DNA from: Clostridium sp. 1001271st1 H5
Lineage (GTDB): Bacteria > Bacillota > Clostridia > Lachnospirales > Lachnospiraceae
Length of the DNA: 64,000 bases
Assembly (NCBI RefSeq): GCF_005845215.1
Contig: NZ_SPHO01000001.1
Location: 481,146 to 545,145, forward strand
Direction: 5' to 3'
The notes beneath the pieces are model-generated. The model did not search any database. It was not told the DNA's origin and worked only from the letters and a program-made list of their open reading frames with translations. Shown piece by piece: positions 50,691 through 59,151 of the stretch. Position numbers and translations under genes: made by a program. Position 1 is the first letter of the stretch. The number at the start of each line of letters is the position of its first letter.

Positions 50691-53246
50691 ATGATGGAAG
50701 AACAGCAAAACTTATTTAAGGATACATTCCTGGCAGCTGTTTTGGACCAGATGAACACCAATTTCTATATAACGGATGCAGAAACGGATGAAATCCTTTA
50801 TATGAATAAGGCCATGAAGGAAACCTTCGGACTCAAGGCGCCTGAAGGCTGCATTTGCTGGAGGGTACTTCAAAAGGATATGGATGAGAGATGCCCTTAC
50901 TGCAGAATCAGGCAGCTGGAACAGATGGAGGATGATAAAGTCTGCGTCTGGCGTGAGACGAATTCCCTGACCGGCAGGAAATACAGGAATTATGACAGCC
51001 TGATTCAGTGGAAGGGAAAGGTATATCATGTCCAGAATTCTGTGGACATGACAGAATATGACCTGATTTCAGAGACAGCCCGCACCGATGAGCTGACACG
51101 GATGTTAAACCGGCGGGGAGGAAGCGAACGTCTCATCGAGGCGCTGAATCAGGGCGGCCGTGAGAATCAGATAGTGACCGTGGTGCTGTATGATATCAAT
51201 GAGCTGAAATCAGTCAATGATAAATACGGACACAGCGAAGGGGACAGGCTGCTCCGGTATGTGGCCTCCATTGCCAAAGAGTGTCTTGGCAGGATGGACT
51301 TTATGTACCGTCTCAGCGGCGACGAGTTTGTTATGGTATTTTACGGACGTGACATAAAGGCGGCGGACGAAAGCATGAGGCGGTTTCTGAACAGGGCCAG
51401 GCAGGAACGAAGCCACCTGACTCAGGCGTACGATGTCTCCTTCAGCTATGGAATCACGGAAGTCTATCCCGGGGATATGGGCTCTGTGGAGGATATTATT
51501 TCCAGGGCTGATGAGCAGATGTACATACAAAAGAGGGGCTACCACATAAAACGGGCGAAGCGCAGGCTTGCAGAGGAATCCGGGGACAAGGATGAAACCT
51601 TTGAATATGACGGCGGACGCCTTTGCGAAGCACTGTCCGCCAGTACGGACGATTATATTTTTGTGGGAAATATGAAGACCGGGGTGTTCCGGTATCCCCA
51701 GGCCATGGTGGAGGAGTTCGGCCTGCCGGGCCAGGTGGTCAGGGAGGCGGCTGCCTTTTGGGGACAGCTGATTCATCCCCACGATGAGGCATATTTTTTA
51801 GAGAGCAATCAGAGCATTGCAGACGGAAGGGAAGAGTATCATAACATAGAGTACCGGGCCAGGAATGTGAGGCAGGAATGGGTATGGCTGCGGTGCAGGG
51901 GCAAGATGCTCAGGGATGAGAACGGGCAGCCGGAGTTATTTGCAGGCATGATCAGCAACCTGGGCAAGAAAAACCAGATTGACCATATGACCGGCCTTTA
52001 CAACAAATACGAATTTGAGGGAAATATCAAGAAATACCTGGTAGACCGCAAATGCATGGATACCATTGGCCTTATGGTTCTGGACATGGATTCCTTTAAG
52101 AATATCAATGACCTGTATGACCGGTCTTTTGGGGACGAGGTTCTTCGGATTACGGCCCAAAAGGTGGCGTCCATGCTGCCACACAATGCCATGCTCTACC
52201 GGCTGGACGGTGACGAGTTCGGCATCCTCCTTCTGGGCGGGGATGCAAAGGCAGCGTTGCAGATATTTGACAAGCTGCAGCAGAATTTCTGTAAGCAGCA
52301 GGAGTATGGCGGAAGGAAGTATTTCTGCACCCTGTCGGCCGGATATGCTTCTTATCCGGAGGATGGAAGCAATTATCTGGAACTCTTTAAACGCGCCAAC
52401 TATTCCCTGGAATATTCCAAGATTATGGGAAAGAACCGGATGACCGTATTTTCCAGGGATATCCTGGCCAGCAGAGAACGGCGCCTGGAGCTGATGGAGC
52501 TTCTGCGGGAGAGCGTGGAGCGTGGATTTGCCGGGTTTTCCATCCAATATCAGCCCCAGGTGGAAACCCTGACAGGCAGGCTCCGCGGGGCCGAGGCACT
52601 GGCCAGATGGCACTGCGCCAAGTACGGGGATGTGTCTCCGGGTGAGTTCATCCCATTGATGGAGCAGAGCGGCCTGATTATTCCTCTGGGACAGTGGATA
52701 CTGCGCCATGCCATGGTCCAGTGCCTGGAATGGAGCCGTTTGAGGCCGGATTTCCATATCAGTGTGAATCTGTCCTATATCCAGCTTACCCAGGGGGATT
52801 TTATATCCTGCCTCAGCGCAGCTTTGAAGGAAATCAATCTGGCGCCGTCCGGGCTTATCATGGAACTGACCGAAACATACCTGGCTAAGGCGGAGGAGGA
52901 TACCCTCCGCATGATTGCTCAGATGAAGGAACTTGGGGTAAAGATTGCCATGGATGATTTCGGAGTGGGGTATTCTTCCCTGTTTTCATTAAAAAACATC
53001 CCGGTGGATGTGGTGAAGATTGACAAAGGATTTGTAAAGGGAATCACCTCAGACCTTTTTAATGCCACATTTATCCGCTCCATCACAGACCTGTGCCACG
53101 ATGTGGGCAGGAAGGTGTGTCTGGAGGGAGTGGAGACAAGAGAGGAGTATGAGGCTGTAAGGGAGCTGGGAATGGAGTATATACAGGGATTTTATTTTGG
53201 GCGCCCCATGAGCGCCCGGCAGATTGAAAAAACATTAAAGGAATAG
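50691..53246 (+). CDS. PAS-GGDEF-PAS-GGDEF-EAL cyclic-di-GMP enzyme
   Basis: 851-aa soluble protein (no membrane segment seen). In order: PAS-like (about 10-130), GGDEF with RLSGDEFVMVF, PAS-like (about 305-430), a second GGDEF with RLDGDEFGILLLGG, and EAL (about 600-845: GAEALARW, ELTETYLAKA, MDDFGVGYSS, DVVKIDKGF, EGVETREE). The first cyclase motif (SGDEF) is of a functional type; the second (DGDEF) is less certain. The EAL set is intact, so both synthesis and breakdown are possible. ATG 50691 lies 7 nt after AAAGAGGA. Its last 12 nt overlap the 3' end of the Crp/Fnr-type gene on the other strand. Confidence 0.93.
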   Translation: MMEEQQNLFKDTFLAAVLDQMNTNFYITDAETDEILYMNKAMKETFGLKAPEGCICWRVLQKDMDERCPYCRIRQLEQMEDDKVCVWRETNSLTGRKYRNYDSLIQWKGKVYHVQNSVDMTEYDLISETARTDELTRMLNRRGGSERLIEALNQGGRENQIVTVVLYDINELKSVNDKYGHSEGDRLLRYVASIAKECLGRMDFMYRLSGDEFVMVFYGRDIKAADESMRRFLNRARQERSHLTQAYDVSFSYGITEVYPGDMGSVEDIISRADEQMYIQKRGYHIKRAKRRLAEESGDKDETFEYDGGRLCEALSASTDDYIFVGNMKTGVFRYPQAMVEEFGLPGQVVREAAAFWGQLIHPHDEAYFLESNQSIADGREEYHNIEYRARNVRQEWVWLRCRGKMLRDENGQPELFAGMISNLGKKNQIDHMTGLYNKYEFEGNIKKYLVDRKCMDTIGLMVLDMDSFKNINDLYDRSFGDEVLRITAQKVASMLPHNAMLYRLDGDEFGILLLGGDAKAALQIFDKLQQNFCKQQEYGGRKYFCTLSAGYASYPEDGSNYLELFKRANYSLEYSKIMGKNRMTVFSRDILASRERRLELMELLRESVERGFAGFSIQYQPQVETLTGRLRGAEALARWHCAKYGDVSPGEFIPLMEQSGLIIPLGQWILRHAMVQCLEWSRLRPDFHISVNLSYIQLTQGDFISCLSAALKEINLAPSGLIMELTETYLAKAEEDTLRMIAQMKELGVKIAMDDFGVGYSSLFSLKNIPVDVVKIDKGFVKGITSDLFNATFIRSITDLCHDVGRKVCLEGVETREEYEAVRELGMEYIQGFYFGRPMSARQIEKTLKE

Positions 53247-53885
53247 GCGGACACAGCGCTTGTCCATCTCAATCAGGCCTTCCTCCTTCATACGTTTCAG
53301 TTCCCTGGTCATGGCACTGCGGTCAATGGAAAGGTAATCGGCCAGGTCCACCATGGTAAAGGGCAGACTGAAGGAGGAGGCCTTGGTCTGGGCGGCCAGC
53401 TGCATAAAGTAGCATATGAGTTTTTCCCGGATGGTGCGCTGGGACAGGACTTCCACCCTGCGGCTCAGGTTTAGGGCCCGCTCCGAAATCAGGTCCAGCA
53501 GATTCTGGGTCAGCTGGTGGTGGTGGGAGCAGGACTTGGTGCAGGGAGAGCTGATAGTGGCGTAGCGGATGAAAAGGATGTCACAGGGGGTGTCGCAGAC
53601 AACGCTGATACCTGCATGTTCGCTGCCTTCGCAGGACAGAAGGTGGCCGAAGATGTCCTGGGGGCCCAGGCGTTCCAGAATGGTCCTGGCTCCGTTGTAT
53701 TCGTAGCGGACCACCGAGGCGCTGCCCTTCCCTATGATGCCGATTTCATGGAAACCTTCATCGTAATCACATATGGTCTCCCCTGCCTTGAACTGTTTTG
53801 TCCTTCCATCCAGGCAGCTGAGAAGTTTTTTATATTCGTCAATGGAAATGTCTTTAAATAGGTTTTTCTGAAAATATTCTGTCAT
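53235..53885 (-). CDS. Crp/Fnr-family transcriptional regulator
   Basis: 216 aa: cyclic-nucleotide-like sensor barrel (about 15-125), dimer helix, and a winged helix with LADYLSIDRSAMTRELKRM. Several cysteines (SCEGSEH, VVCDTPCD, SPCTKSCSHHH) are present in the sensor part, as in many clostridial relatives; whether they bind a cofactor is unknown. It is convergent with, and overlaps by 12 nt, the large GGDEF-EAL gene. Two palindromes lie over its own promoter, so autoregulation is likely. Confidence 0.9.
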   Translation of the reverse strand: MTEYFQKNLFKDISIDEYKKLLSCLDGRTKQFKAGETICDYDEGFHEIGIIGKGSASVVRYEYNGARTILERLGPQDIFGHLLSCEGSEHAGISVVCDTPCDILFIRYATISSPCTKSCSHHHQLTQNLLDLISERALNLSRRVEVLSQRTIREKLICYFMQLAAQTKASSFSLPFTMVDLADYLSIDRSAMTRELKRMKEEGLIEMDKRCVRLFL

Positions 53886-53913
53886 GTTTCTTTTACCCTA
53901 CTATCTTTTATGG

Positions 53914-53932
53914 TATGATATTTAATATCATA
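53914..53932. promoter_or_regulatory. 9-1-9 inverted repeat over the Crp/Fnr gene -10
   Basis: TATGATATT-T-AATATCATA is a perfect inverted repeat that contains the minus-strand -10 (TATGAT). Confidence 0.7.
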
Positions 53933-53955
53933 ATACTTTTTTGTTGCAATTGCAA
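53927..53955 (-). promoter_or_regulatory. Promoter of the Crp/Fnr-family gene
   Basis: On the minus strand: TTGCAA (53955-53950), 17 nt, TATGAT (53932-53927). Confidence 0.7.
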
Positions 53956-53957
53956 CA
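53942..53957. promoter_or_regulatory. Palindromic operator, candidate Crp/Fnr site
   Basis: TGTTGCAATTGCAACA is a perfect 16-bp palindrome over the -35 of the minus-strand promoter, about 95 bp upstream of the CPBP gene. Binding would repress the regulator gene and could affect the divergent gene. Confidence 0.78.
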
Positions 53958-54051
53958 CTAAAAAGGACTGTCCCCGGCAGTTCCTGCACAGTACAGTATG
54001 GCGGCAGAACCAGAGCAGTACTGTATAAGTTCCGATAAAGGAGACTGGATA

Positions 54052-55143
54052 TTGCCTATGATATACGATAACGAAAACCGGGAAAAGGCCTGGGGGCCGG
54101 ACCCGCAGATACAGGACCCTTACGGGCCGGATTCCCAGCAGGCAGCAGCTATGGAGCGGCGCCAGAGAAAGCAGTTTTCACATGTGGGGCTGGCGGCGGC
54201 AGCTTTCATGCTGCTCACCCTGGCCGCCCAGGTGGTGGCCATACTTTTGGTGGGGCTGCTTAATTCCCTGCTGGGGGATTTCATTGATTTTTACGGATTT
54301 ACGGGGCGGATGCTTATGTCGTCCCTGCCCATGTACCTGGTGGCCTTTCCGGCGGTGGCCGGACTGCTTCAGCTGGTGCCGAAGTGCGGTTCGCCTCAGA
54401 AGGAACAGTGGGGATTCGGCAGATTTGCGGCTTTCTTTGTCATTGCAATGGGAATCGGTCTGGCGGGAAACATTCTGGGCAGGCTGGTCGGGATTTTACA
54501 GCCCTCAGGGCCGGATTCCGCAGAGCTGGACCAGCTGATCCGCAATTCCAACGTATGGGTCAATCTGCTGACAACGGTTATTATGGCCCCTGTGGTGGAG
54601 GAGCTTTTTTTCAGGAAGCTGGTCATGGACCGTCTGCTGGGATACGGCCAGAAGGCAGCCGTCATCATGTCCGGCCTTATGTTCGGCATGGCCCACGGCA
54701 ATTTTTCACAGTTCTTTTATGCCTTTGGCATAGGGCTTCTATGGGCCTATGTGTATGCAAAGACGGGAAAGGTGGGATACACCATTGGGTTCCATATGCT
54801 GTTTAACCTGTTAGGCGGCGTTATCACGGTGGAGCTGTCAAAGGGAGCCCAGGGACTGACCAGAGGGCCGTGGATGATACGGCAGATAGAGCATATCCTG
54901 GGAGTTGATATGGGGTGGCTGGTTACTGCAGGCTCCTCCATCCTGATACTTGCATATCTGTTTTTTATGCTGGCCTGCCTTATTGCCGCCATCACCCTTA
55001 TCATTGTGTACCGCCGGCAGATTACCTTCCATCCGGGACAATGGCCCCTGGGAAAGGGCAGGGCATTTAAGACAGCCTTTCTCAATATAGGGATGATTGT
55101 GTATTTTATCATATGCATCGGCCTGTTTATATTAAATTGGTGA
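54052..55143 (+). CDS. CPBP-family intramembrane metalloprotease
   Basis: 363-aa polytopic protein of the CAAX/Abi family. The conserved site is intact: APVVEELFFRKLVMDRL (EExxxR), GMAHGNFSQFFYAFG (FxxxH-type) and YTIGFHMLFNLLGG (HxxxN). The N-terminal 40 residues are soluble and Pro/Gln-rich. TTG 54052 lies 8 nt after AAAGGAG; ATG 54058 is the alternative (361 aa). Substrate unknown; relatives act in bacteriocin immunity or signalling. Confidence 0.88.
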   Translation: MPMIYDNENREKAWGPDPQIQDPYGPDSQQAAAMERRQRKQFSHVGLAAAAFMLLTLAAQVVAILLVGLLNSLLGDFIDFYGFTGRMLMSSLPMYLVAFPAVAGLLQLVPKCGSPQKEQWGFGRFAAFFVIAMGIGLAGNILGRLVGILQPSGPDSAELDQLIRNSNVWVNLLTTVIMAPVVEELFFRKLVMDRLLGYGQKAAVIMSGLMFGMAHGNFSQFFYAFGIGLLWAYVYAKTGKVGYTIGFHMLFNLLGGVITVELSKGAQGLTRGPWMIRQIEHILGVDMGWLVTAGSSILILAYLFFMLACLIAAITLIIVYRRQITFHPGQWPLGKGRAFKTAFLNIGMIVYFIICIGLFILNW

Positions 55144-55252
55144 TTTACACGGATGCTTTGATGTGATAAAGTATTAGCATGTGACAGCGACGGACATGGC
55201 AGGGTCAACATAGACCACAACGCAAAAGCTGTGGCAACTACAATAAAAATGC

Positions 55253-55281
55253 TGGACAAATCAAATATTTTGTTTTATAGT
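55253..55281 (+). promoter_or_regulatory. Promoter of the aconitase-citrate synthase operon
   Basis: TGGACA (55253-55258), 17 nt, TATAGT (55276-55281), about 80 bp before the aconitase start. Confidence 0.72.
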
Positions 55282-55363
55282 AATAACCAACGAATGTAAG
55301 GGGGCAGGCGGAAATCCACAGCCTAGCCCTTTTTCATAAAATCAGACACCAGGAGGTAATGAA

Positions 55364-57667
55364 ATGGTATCATTGTATGACAGCGGTATTTATCTGGTTA
55401 ACGGCACTGAAATTGTACCGGAATCAGAGAGCGGAAAGGTAAAGGCACTGACCGGCAGGGATGCAGACCAGGCATCTGCCAGGAAAGGGACCATTGCCTA
55501 CTCCATTCTGGAGGCCCACAACACATCCGGTAACATGGAACATCTGAAGCTGCGGTTTGACAGCATGGCATCCCACGACATCACCTTCGTGGGTATTGTA
55601 CAGACAGCCAAGGCTTCCGGCATGGAGAAGTTCCCCATTCCTTATGTATTGACCAATTGCCACAACACCCTTTGTGCGGTAGGCGGGACCATCAACGAGG
55701 ATGACCACATGTTCGGCCTGTCCGCAGCGAAGAAATACGGGGGAATCTATGTTCCACCACATATTGCGGTCATTCATCAGTACATGAGGGAGATGATGGC
55801 AGGCTGCGGCAGGATGATTCTTGGCTCCGACAGCCATACCCGTTACGGAGCCCTGGGAACCATGGCCATAGGCGAAGGCGGCGGCGAGCTGGTAAAGCAG
55901 CTTCTGAGGGATACATATGACGTGGCATATCCGGGCGTTATCGCAGTTTATCTGGACGGAGCCCCGCAGCCGGGAACCGGTCCCCAGGATATTGCCCTGG
56001 CTATCATTGGAGCTGTGTTTAAGAACGGATATGTAAAGAATAAGGTAATGGAGTTCGTGGGCCCCGGCGTGGCTTCCATGACAACGGATTACCGCAACGG
56101 CGTGGATGTTATGACCACGGAGACCACCTGCCTTTCCTCCATATGGAAGACGGACCAGGATACCAGGGCCTATCTGGCCAAACACCACAGGGAGGACGAT
56201 TATAAGGAGCTGGCTCCCGCGGATGTGGCTTACTATGACGGCTGCGTATATGTGGACCTTTCCACGGTAAAGCCCATGATAGCCCTTCCCTTCCACCCCA
56301 GCAATACATACGAGATTGATGACCTGAAGGCCAATCTGGACGACATACTGGGCATGGTGGAGTCAGAAGCAGCCAAGGTATCGGGCGGCAAGGCGTCCTT
56401 TACTCTGAGGGATAAAATTGAAGGGGGACAGCTCATGGTGCAGCAGGCAGTCATTGCAGGCTGTGCAGGAGGCACCTATTCCAACGTGATGGAAGCAGCC
56501 CGTGTATTAAAGGGAAAGAACTGCGGCTGCGACGAATTCTCCCTGGCAGTATATCCGTCTTCACAGCCTGTTTTTGCTGACCTGGTGAAGAAGGGGGCTG
56601 TGTCCGACCTGATGGACGCAGGCGCCATCATACGGACTGCCTTCTGCGGACCCTGCTTCGGCGCAGGCGATACGCCGTGCAACAACGGTCTCAGTATCCG
56701 CCATACCACCAGGAATTTCCCCAACAGGGAAGGCTCCAAACCAGGCAACGGCCAGATGGCTGCTGTTGCCCTGATGGATGCGCGTTCCATTGCCGCCACA
56801 GCGGCCAACGGAGGAAAGCTTACCTCCGCATGGGAGCTGGATGGCTGGGACAGTGTGCCTGAGTATGAATTCGACGGCATTTCCTATAAGAACCGTGTAT
56901 ACATGGGATACAACAAAGGCGACATGGAAAAGGAACTGGTCTATGGACCGAATATTAAGGACTGGCCGGAGATGAGTCCGCTGGCAGACAATATCCTCCT
57001 GAAGGTATGTTCCAAAATCATGGACCCTGTGACCACCACGGATGAGCTGATTCCTTCCGGCGAAACCTCCTCCTACCGTTCCAACCCGCTGGGACTGGCA
57101 GAATTCACCCTGTCCAGAAGGGACCCGGAGTATGTGGGAAGGGCCAAGGAGGTGGATAAACTGGAAAAGGCCAGGACAAAGGAAGGCGCGGCAAAGGAGC
57201 TGGAGCTGGAGCCTGTTCTGGAAAAACTGTTTGACGCCATTCACGGCATTGAGGGAAATGAAAATGTGACGGTCCAGGATACGGAAGTGGGCGGCATGAT
57301 TTACGCGGTGAAGCCCGGCGACGGCTCGGCCAGGGAGCAGGCAGCCAGCTGCCAGAGAGTCATCGGCGGCCTGGCCAATATCTGCAGGGAGTACGCCACC
57401 AAGCGTTACCGTTCCAATGTGATGAACTGGGGCATGGTTCCCTTCCAGATGGAGGAAGAGCCCTGCTTCGAGGTGGGGGATTATATCTATGTTCCGGGCA
57501 TCAGGAAGGCCCTGGACGGCGATTTAAAGAATATCAAGGCTTATGTGCTGGGAAAAGAGGGCGGCAGCATAAGGACCCTGGATTTATATATTGCGGATAT
57601 GACGGCTGAGGAACGGGAAATCGTTAAGGCCGGATGCCTGATTAATTATAACAGGGGCAGACACTGA
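55364..57667 (+). CDS. acn: Aconitate hydratase (aconitase)
   Basis: Interconverts citrate and isocitrate using a [4Fe-4S] cluster. The 767-aa protein has cluster ligands in [10 protein letters not shown] and [11 protein letters not shown], the block [21 protein letters not shown] and RNFPNREG. It follows a variant clostridial branch, somewhat shorter than AcnA of about 890 aa. AGGAGGT precedes ATG 55364. Cotranscribed with citrate synthase 30 nt downstream, supplying 2-oxoglutarate for glutamate; isocitrate dehydrogenase is not in the window. Confidence 0.93.
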   Translation: MVSLYDSGIYLVNGTEIVPESESGKVKALTGRDADQASARKGTIAYSILEAHNTSGNMEHLKLRFDSMASHDITFVGIVQTAKASGMEKFPIPYVLTNCHNTLCAVGGTINEDDHMFGLSAAKKYGGIYVPPHIAVIHQYMREMMAGCGRMILGSDSHTRYGALGTMAIGEGGGELVKQLLRDTYDVAYPGVIAVYLDGAPQPGTGPQDIALAIIGAVFKNGYVKNKVMEFVGPGVASMTTDYRNGVDVMTTETTCLSSIWKTDQDTRAYLAKHHREDDYKELAPADVAYYDGCVYVDLSTVKPMIALPFHPSNTYEIDDLKANLDDILGMVESEAAKVSGGKASFTLRDKIEGGQLMVQQAVIAGCAGGTYSNVMEAARVLKGKNCGCDEFSLAVYPSSQPVFADLVKKGAVSDLMDAGAIIRTAFCGPCFGAGDTPCNNGLSIRHTTRNFPNREGSKPGNGQMAAVALMDARSIAATAANGGKLTSAWELDGWDSVPEYEFDGISYKNRVYMGYNKGDMEKELVYGPNIKDWPEMSPLADNILLKVCSKIMDPVTTTDELIPSGETSSYRSNPLGLAEFTLSRRDPEYVGRAKEVDKLEKARTKEGAAKELELEPVLEKLFDAIHGIEGNENVTVQDTEVGGMIYAVKPGDGSAREQAASCQRVIGGLANICREYATKRYRSNVMNWGMVPFQMEEEPCFEVGDYIYVPGIRKALDGDLKNIKAYVLGKEGGSIRTLDLYIADMTAEEREIVKAGCLINYNRGRH

Positions 57668-57697
57668 TGGGGATGTTTGAGAAAGGAGTATAGGCAC

Positions 57698-59038
57698 ATG
57701 GTTAAGGAAAGTTTTCTTGCACAGTTCTATGGGAAGTCGCAGAATTACACGGATATCCCTAATAAATGGTATAAAGAGTACAATGTAAAGAAGGGCCTCA
57801 GGAATGAGGACGGAACCGGCGTGCGGATAGGCCTTACCAGGGTGGCCGACGTTGTGGGATATGAGGAAGCAGAAGGCGGAATCAAGGCTATCCCCGGACG
57901 GCTTCTCTACCGGGGCGTGGATGTCCTGGACCTGGTAAAGGGAAAAGGGGAAAGCCATTTCGGATATGAGGAGACCTGCTTCCTTCTGCTGTTCGGATAT
58001 CTGCCAAAGAAGGCTGAACTGGAGAAATTCTGCAATGTGGTGAGACACTGCTATACCATTCCGGATGAGTTCGTGGAAATGAACCTGCTGCGTCTTCCGG
58101 GAAAGAATCTTATGAATAAGCTTCAGGATGCAGTGCTTACCCTGTATAATTATGACGACGACCCGGATAATATTGATGTGTACCAGACTCTGGTCAAGGG
58201 CGTCAACCTTTTGGCTAAACTTCCTTCCATCGCCTGCTATGCTTACCAGAGCAAGGTACATTATTATGACAGGGAAAGCCTGTTTATCCATTATGCAAAT
58301 CCGGAGTACTCCATAGCCGAGAACTTCTTAAGCCTGCTGAGAAAGGACCAGAAATTTACGTCCAAGGAAGCAAACCTTTTGGATACCATACTCATGCTTC
58401 ATGCGGACCACGGCGGCGGCAACAACTCCACCTTTACCAATGTGGTGATTGCATCCACCGGCACTGACATTTATTCTACTGTAAGCGGCGGTATCGGTTC
58501 CCTTAAGGGTCCGCGCCACGGCGGCGCCAATATTAAGGTGGCGGAGATGATGGACGCCGTGCTTGCGGAAACCGGAGGCTATGATGCAGACGACAAGAAA
58601 ATCCGCCAGGCAGTGGAGAAGCTGATGGCCGGGGAGCTCTATGACCGTTCCGGCCTTGTATATGGCTTTGGACATGCGGTTTACACGGTGTCCGACCCGC
58701 GTGCAGAGGTTTTGAGGGCCTGCTGCATGGAGGTGGCCAAGGAGCAGAAGCATACAAAAGAGCTGGATTTCTACATGCGTTTTGAGCGTATTGCCAAGGA
58801 AGTCATGGAAGAAATCAAGGGCAAGGCCCTTCCTACCAATGTGGATTTCTACAGCGGGTTTGCATACGGCATGCTGCGGATTCCAAGGGATTTGTACACC
58901 CCTTTGTTTGTGTGCAGCCGCGTTGTGGGCTGGGTGGCCCACAATATAGAGAACAAGTTGTATGACGGCCGTATCATGCGTCCTGCAACCAAGTATGTAG
59001 GCGACAATATGGATTATGTGCCTATGTCGGAGAGATAG
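57698..59038 (+). CDS. Citrate synthase
   Basis: Condenses acetyl-CoA and oxaloacetate. The 446-aa protein has the active-site blocks LHADHGGGNNSTFTNVV, GPRHGGANIKV (where many enzymes have GPLHGGAN) and NVDFYSGFAYGMLRIP, plus the late YGFGHAVY. AAAGGAG lies 10 nt before ATG 57698. Second gene of the acn operon and closed by a strong terminator. Could be a 2-methylcitrate synthase, but the aconitase neighbour favours citrate. Confidence 0.93.
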   Translation: MVKESFLAQFYGKSQNYTDIPNKWYKEYNVKKGLRNEDGTGVRIGLTRVADVVGYEEAEGGIKAIPGRLLYRGVDVLDLVKGKGESHFGYEETCFLLLFGYLPKKAELEKFCNVVRHCYTIPDEFVEMNLLRLPGKNLMNKLQDAVLTLYNYDDDPDNIDVYQTLVKGVNLLAKLPSIACYAYQSKVHYYDRESLFIHYANPEYSIAENFLSLLRKDQKFTSKEANLLDTILMLHADHGGGNNSTFTNVVIASTGTDIYSTVSGGIGSLKGPRHGGANIKVAEMMDAVLAETGGYDADDKKIRQAVEKLMAGELYDRSGLVYGFGHAVYTVSDPRAEVLRACCMEVAKEQKHTKELDFYMRFERIAKEVMEEIKGKALPTNVDFYSGFAYGMLRIPRDLYTPLFVCSRVVGWVAHNIENKLYDGRIMRPATKYVGDNMDYVPMSER

Positions 59039-59084
59039 GATGCCCGGTACTGCCATTCCGGTTTCCTGATACATGTGAATATGT

Positions 59085-59130
59085 AAAAAGACCTGATGCA
59101 GCCATTATGCGGCGTGTATCAGGTCTTTTT
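59085..59130. terminator. Bidirectional terminator between citrate synthase and helicase
   Basis: The 16-bp stem AAAAAGACCTGATGCA/TGTATCAGGTCTTTTT (one G-T pair) has a 14-nt loop and poly-T tails in both directions. Confidence 0.94.
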
Positions 59131-59151
59131 GCCTTAAAGGAAAAGAAGCGC

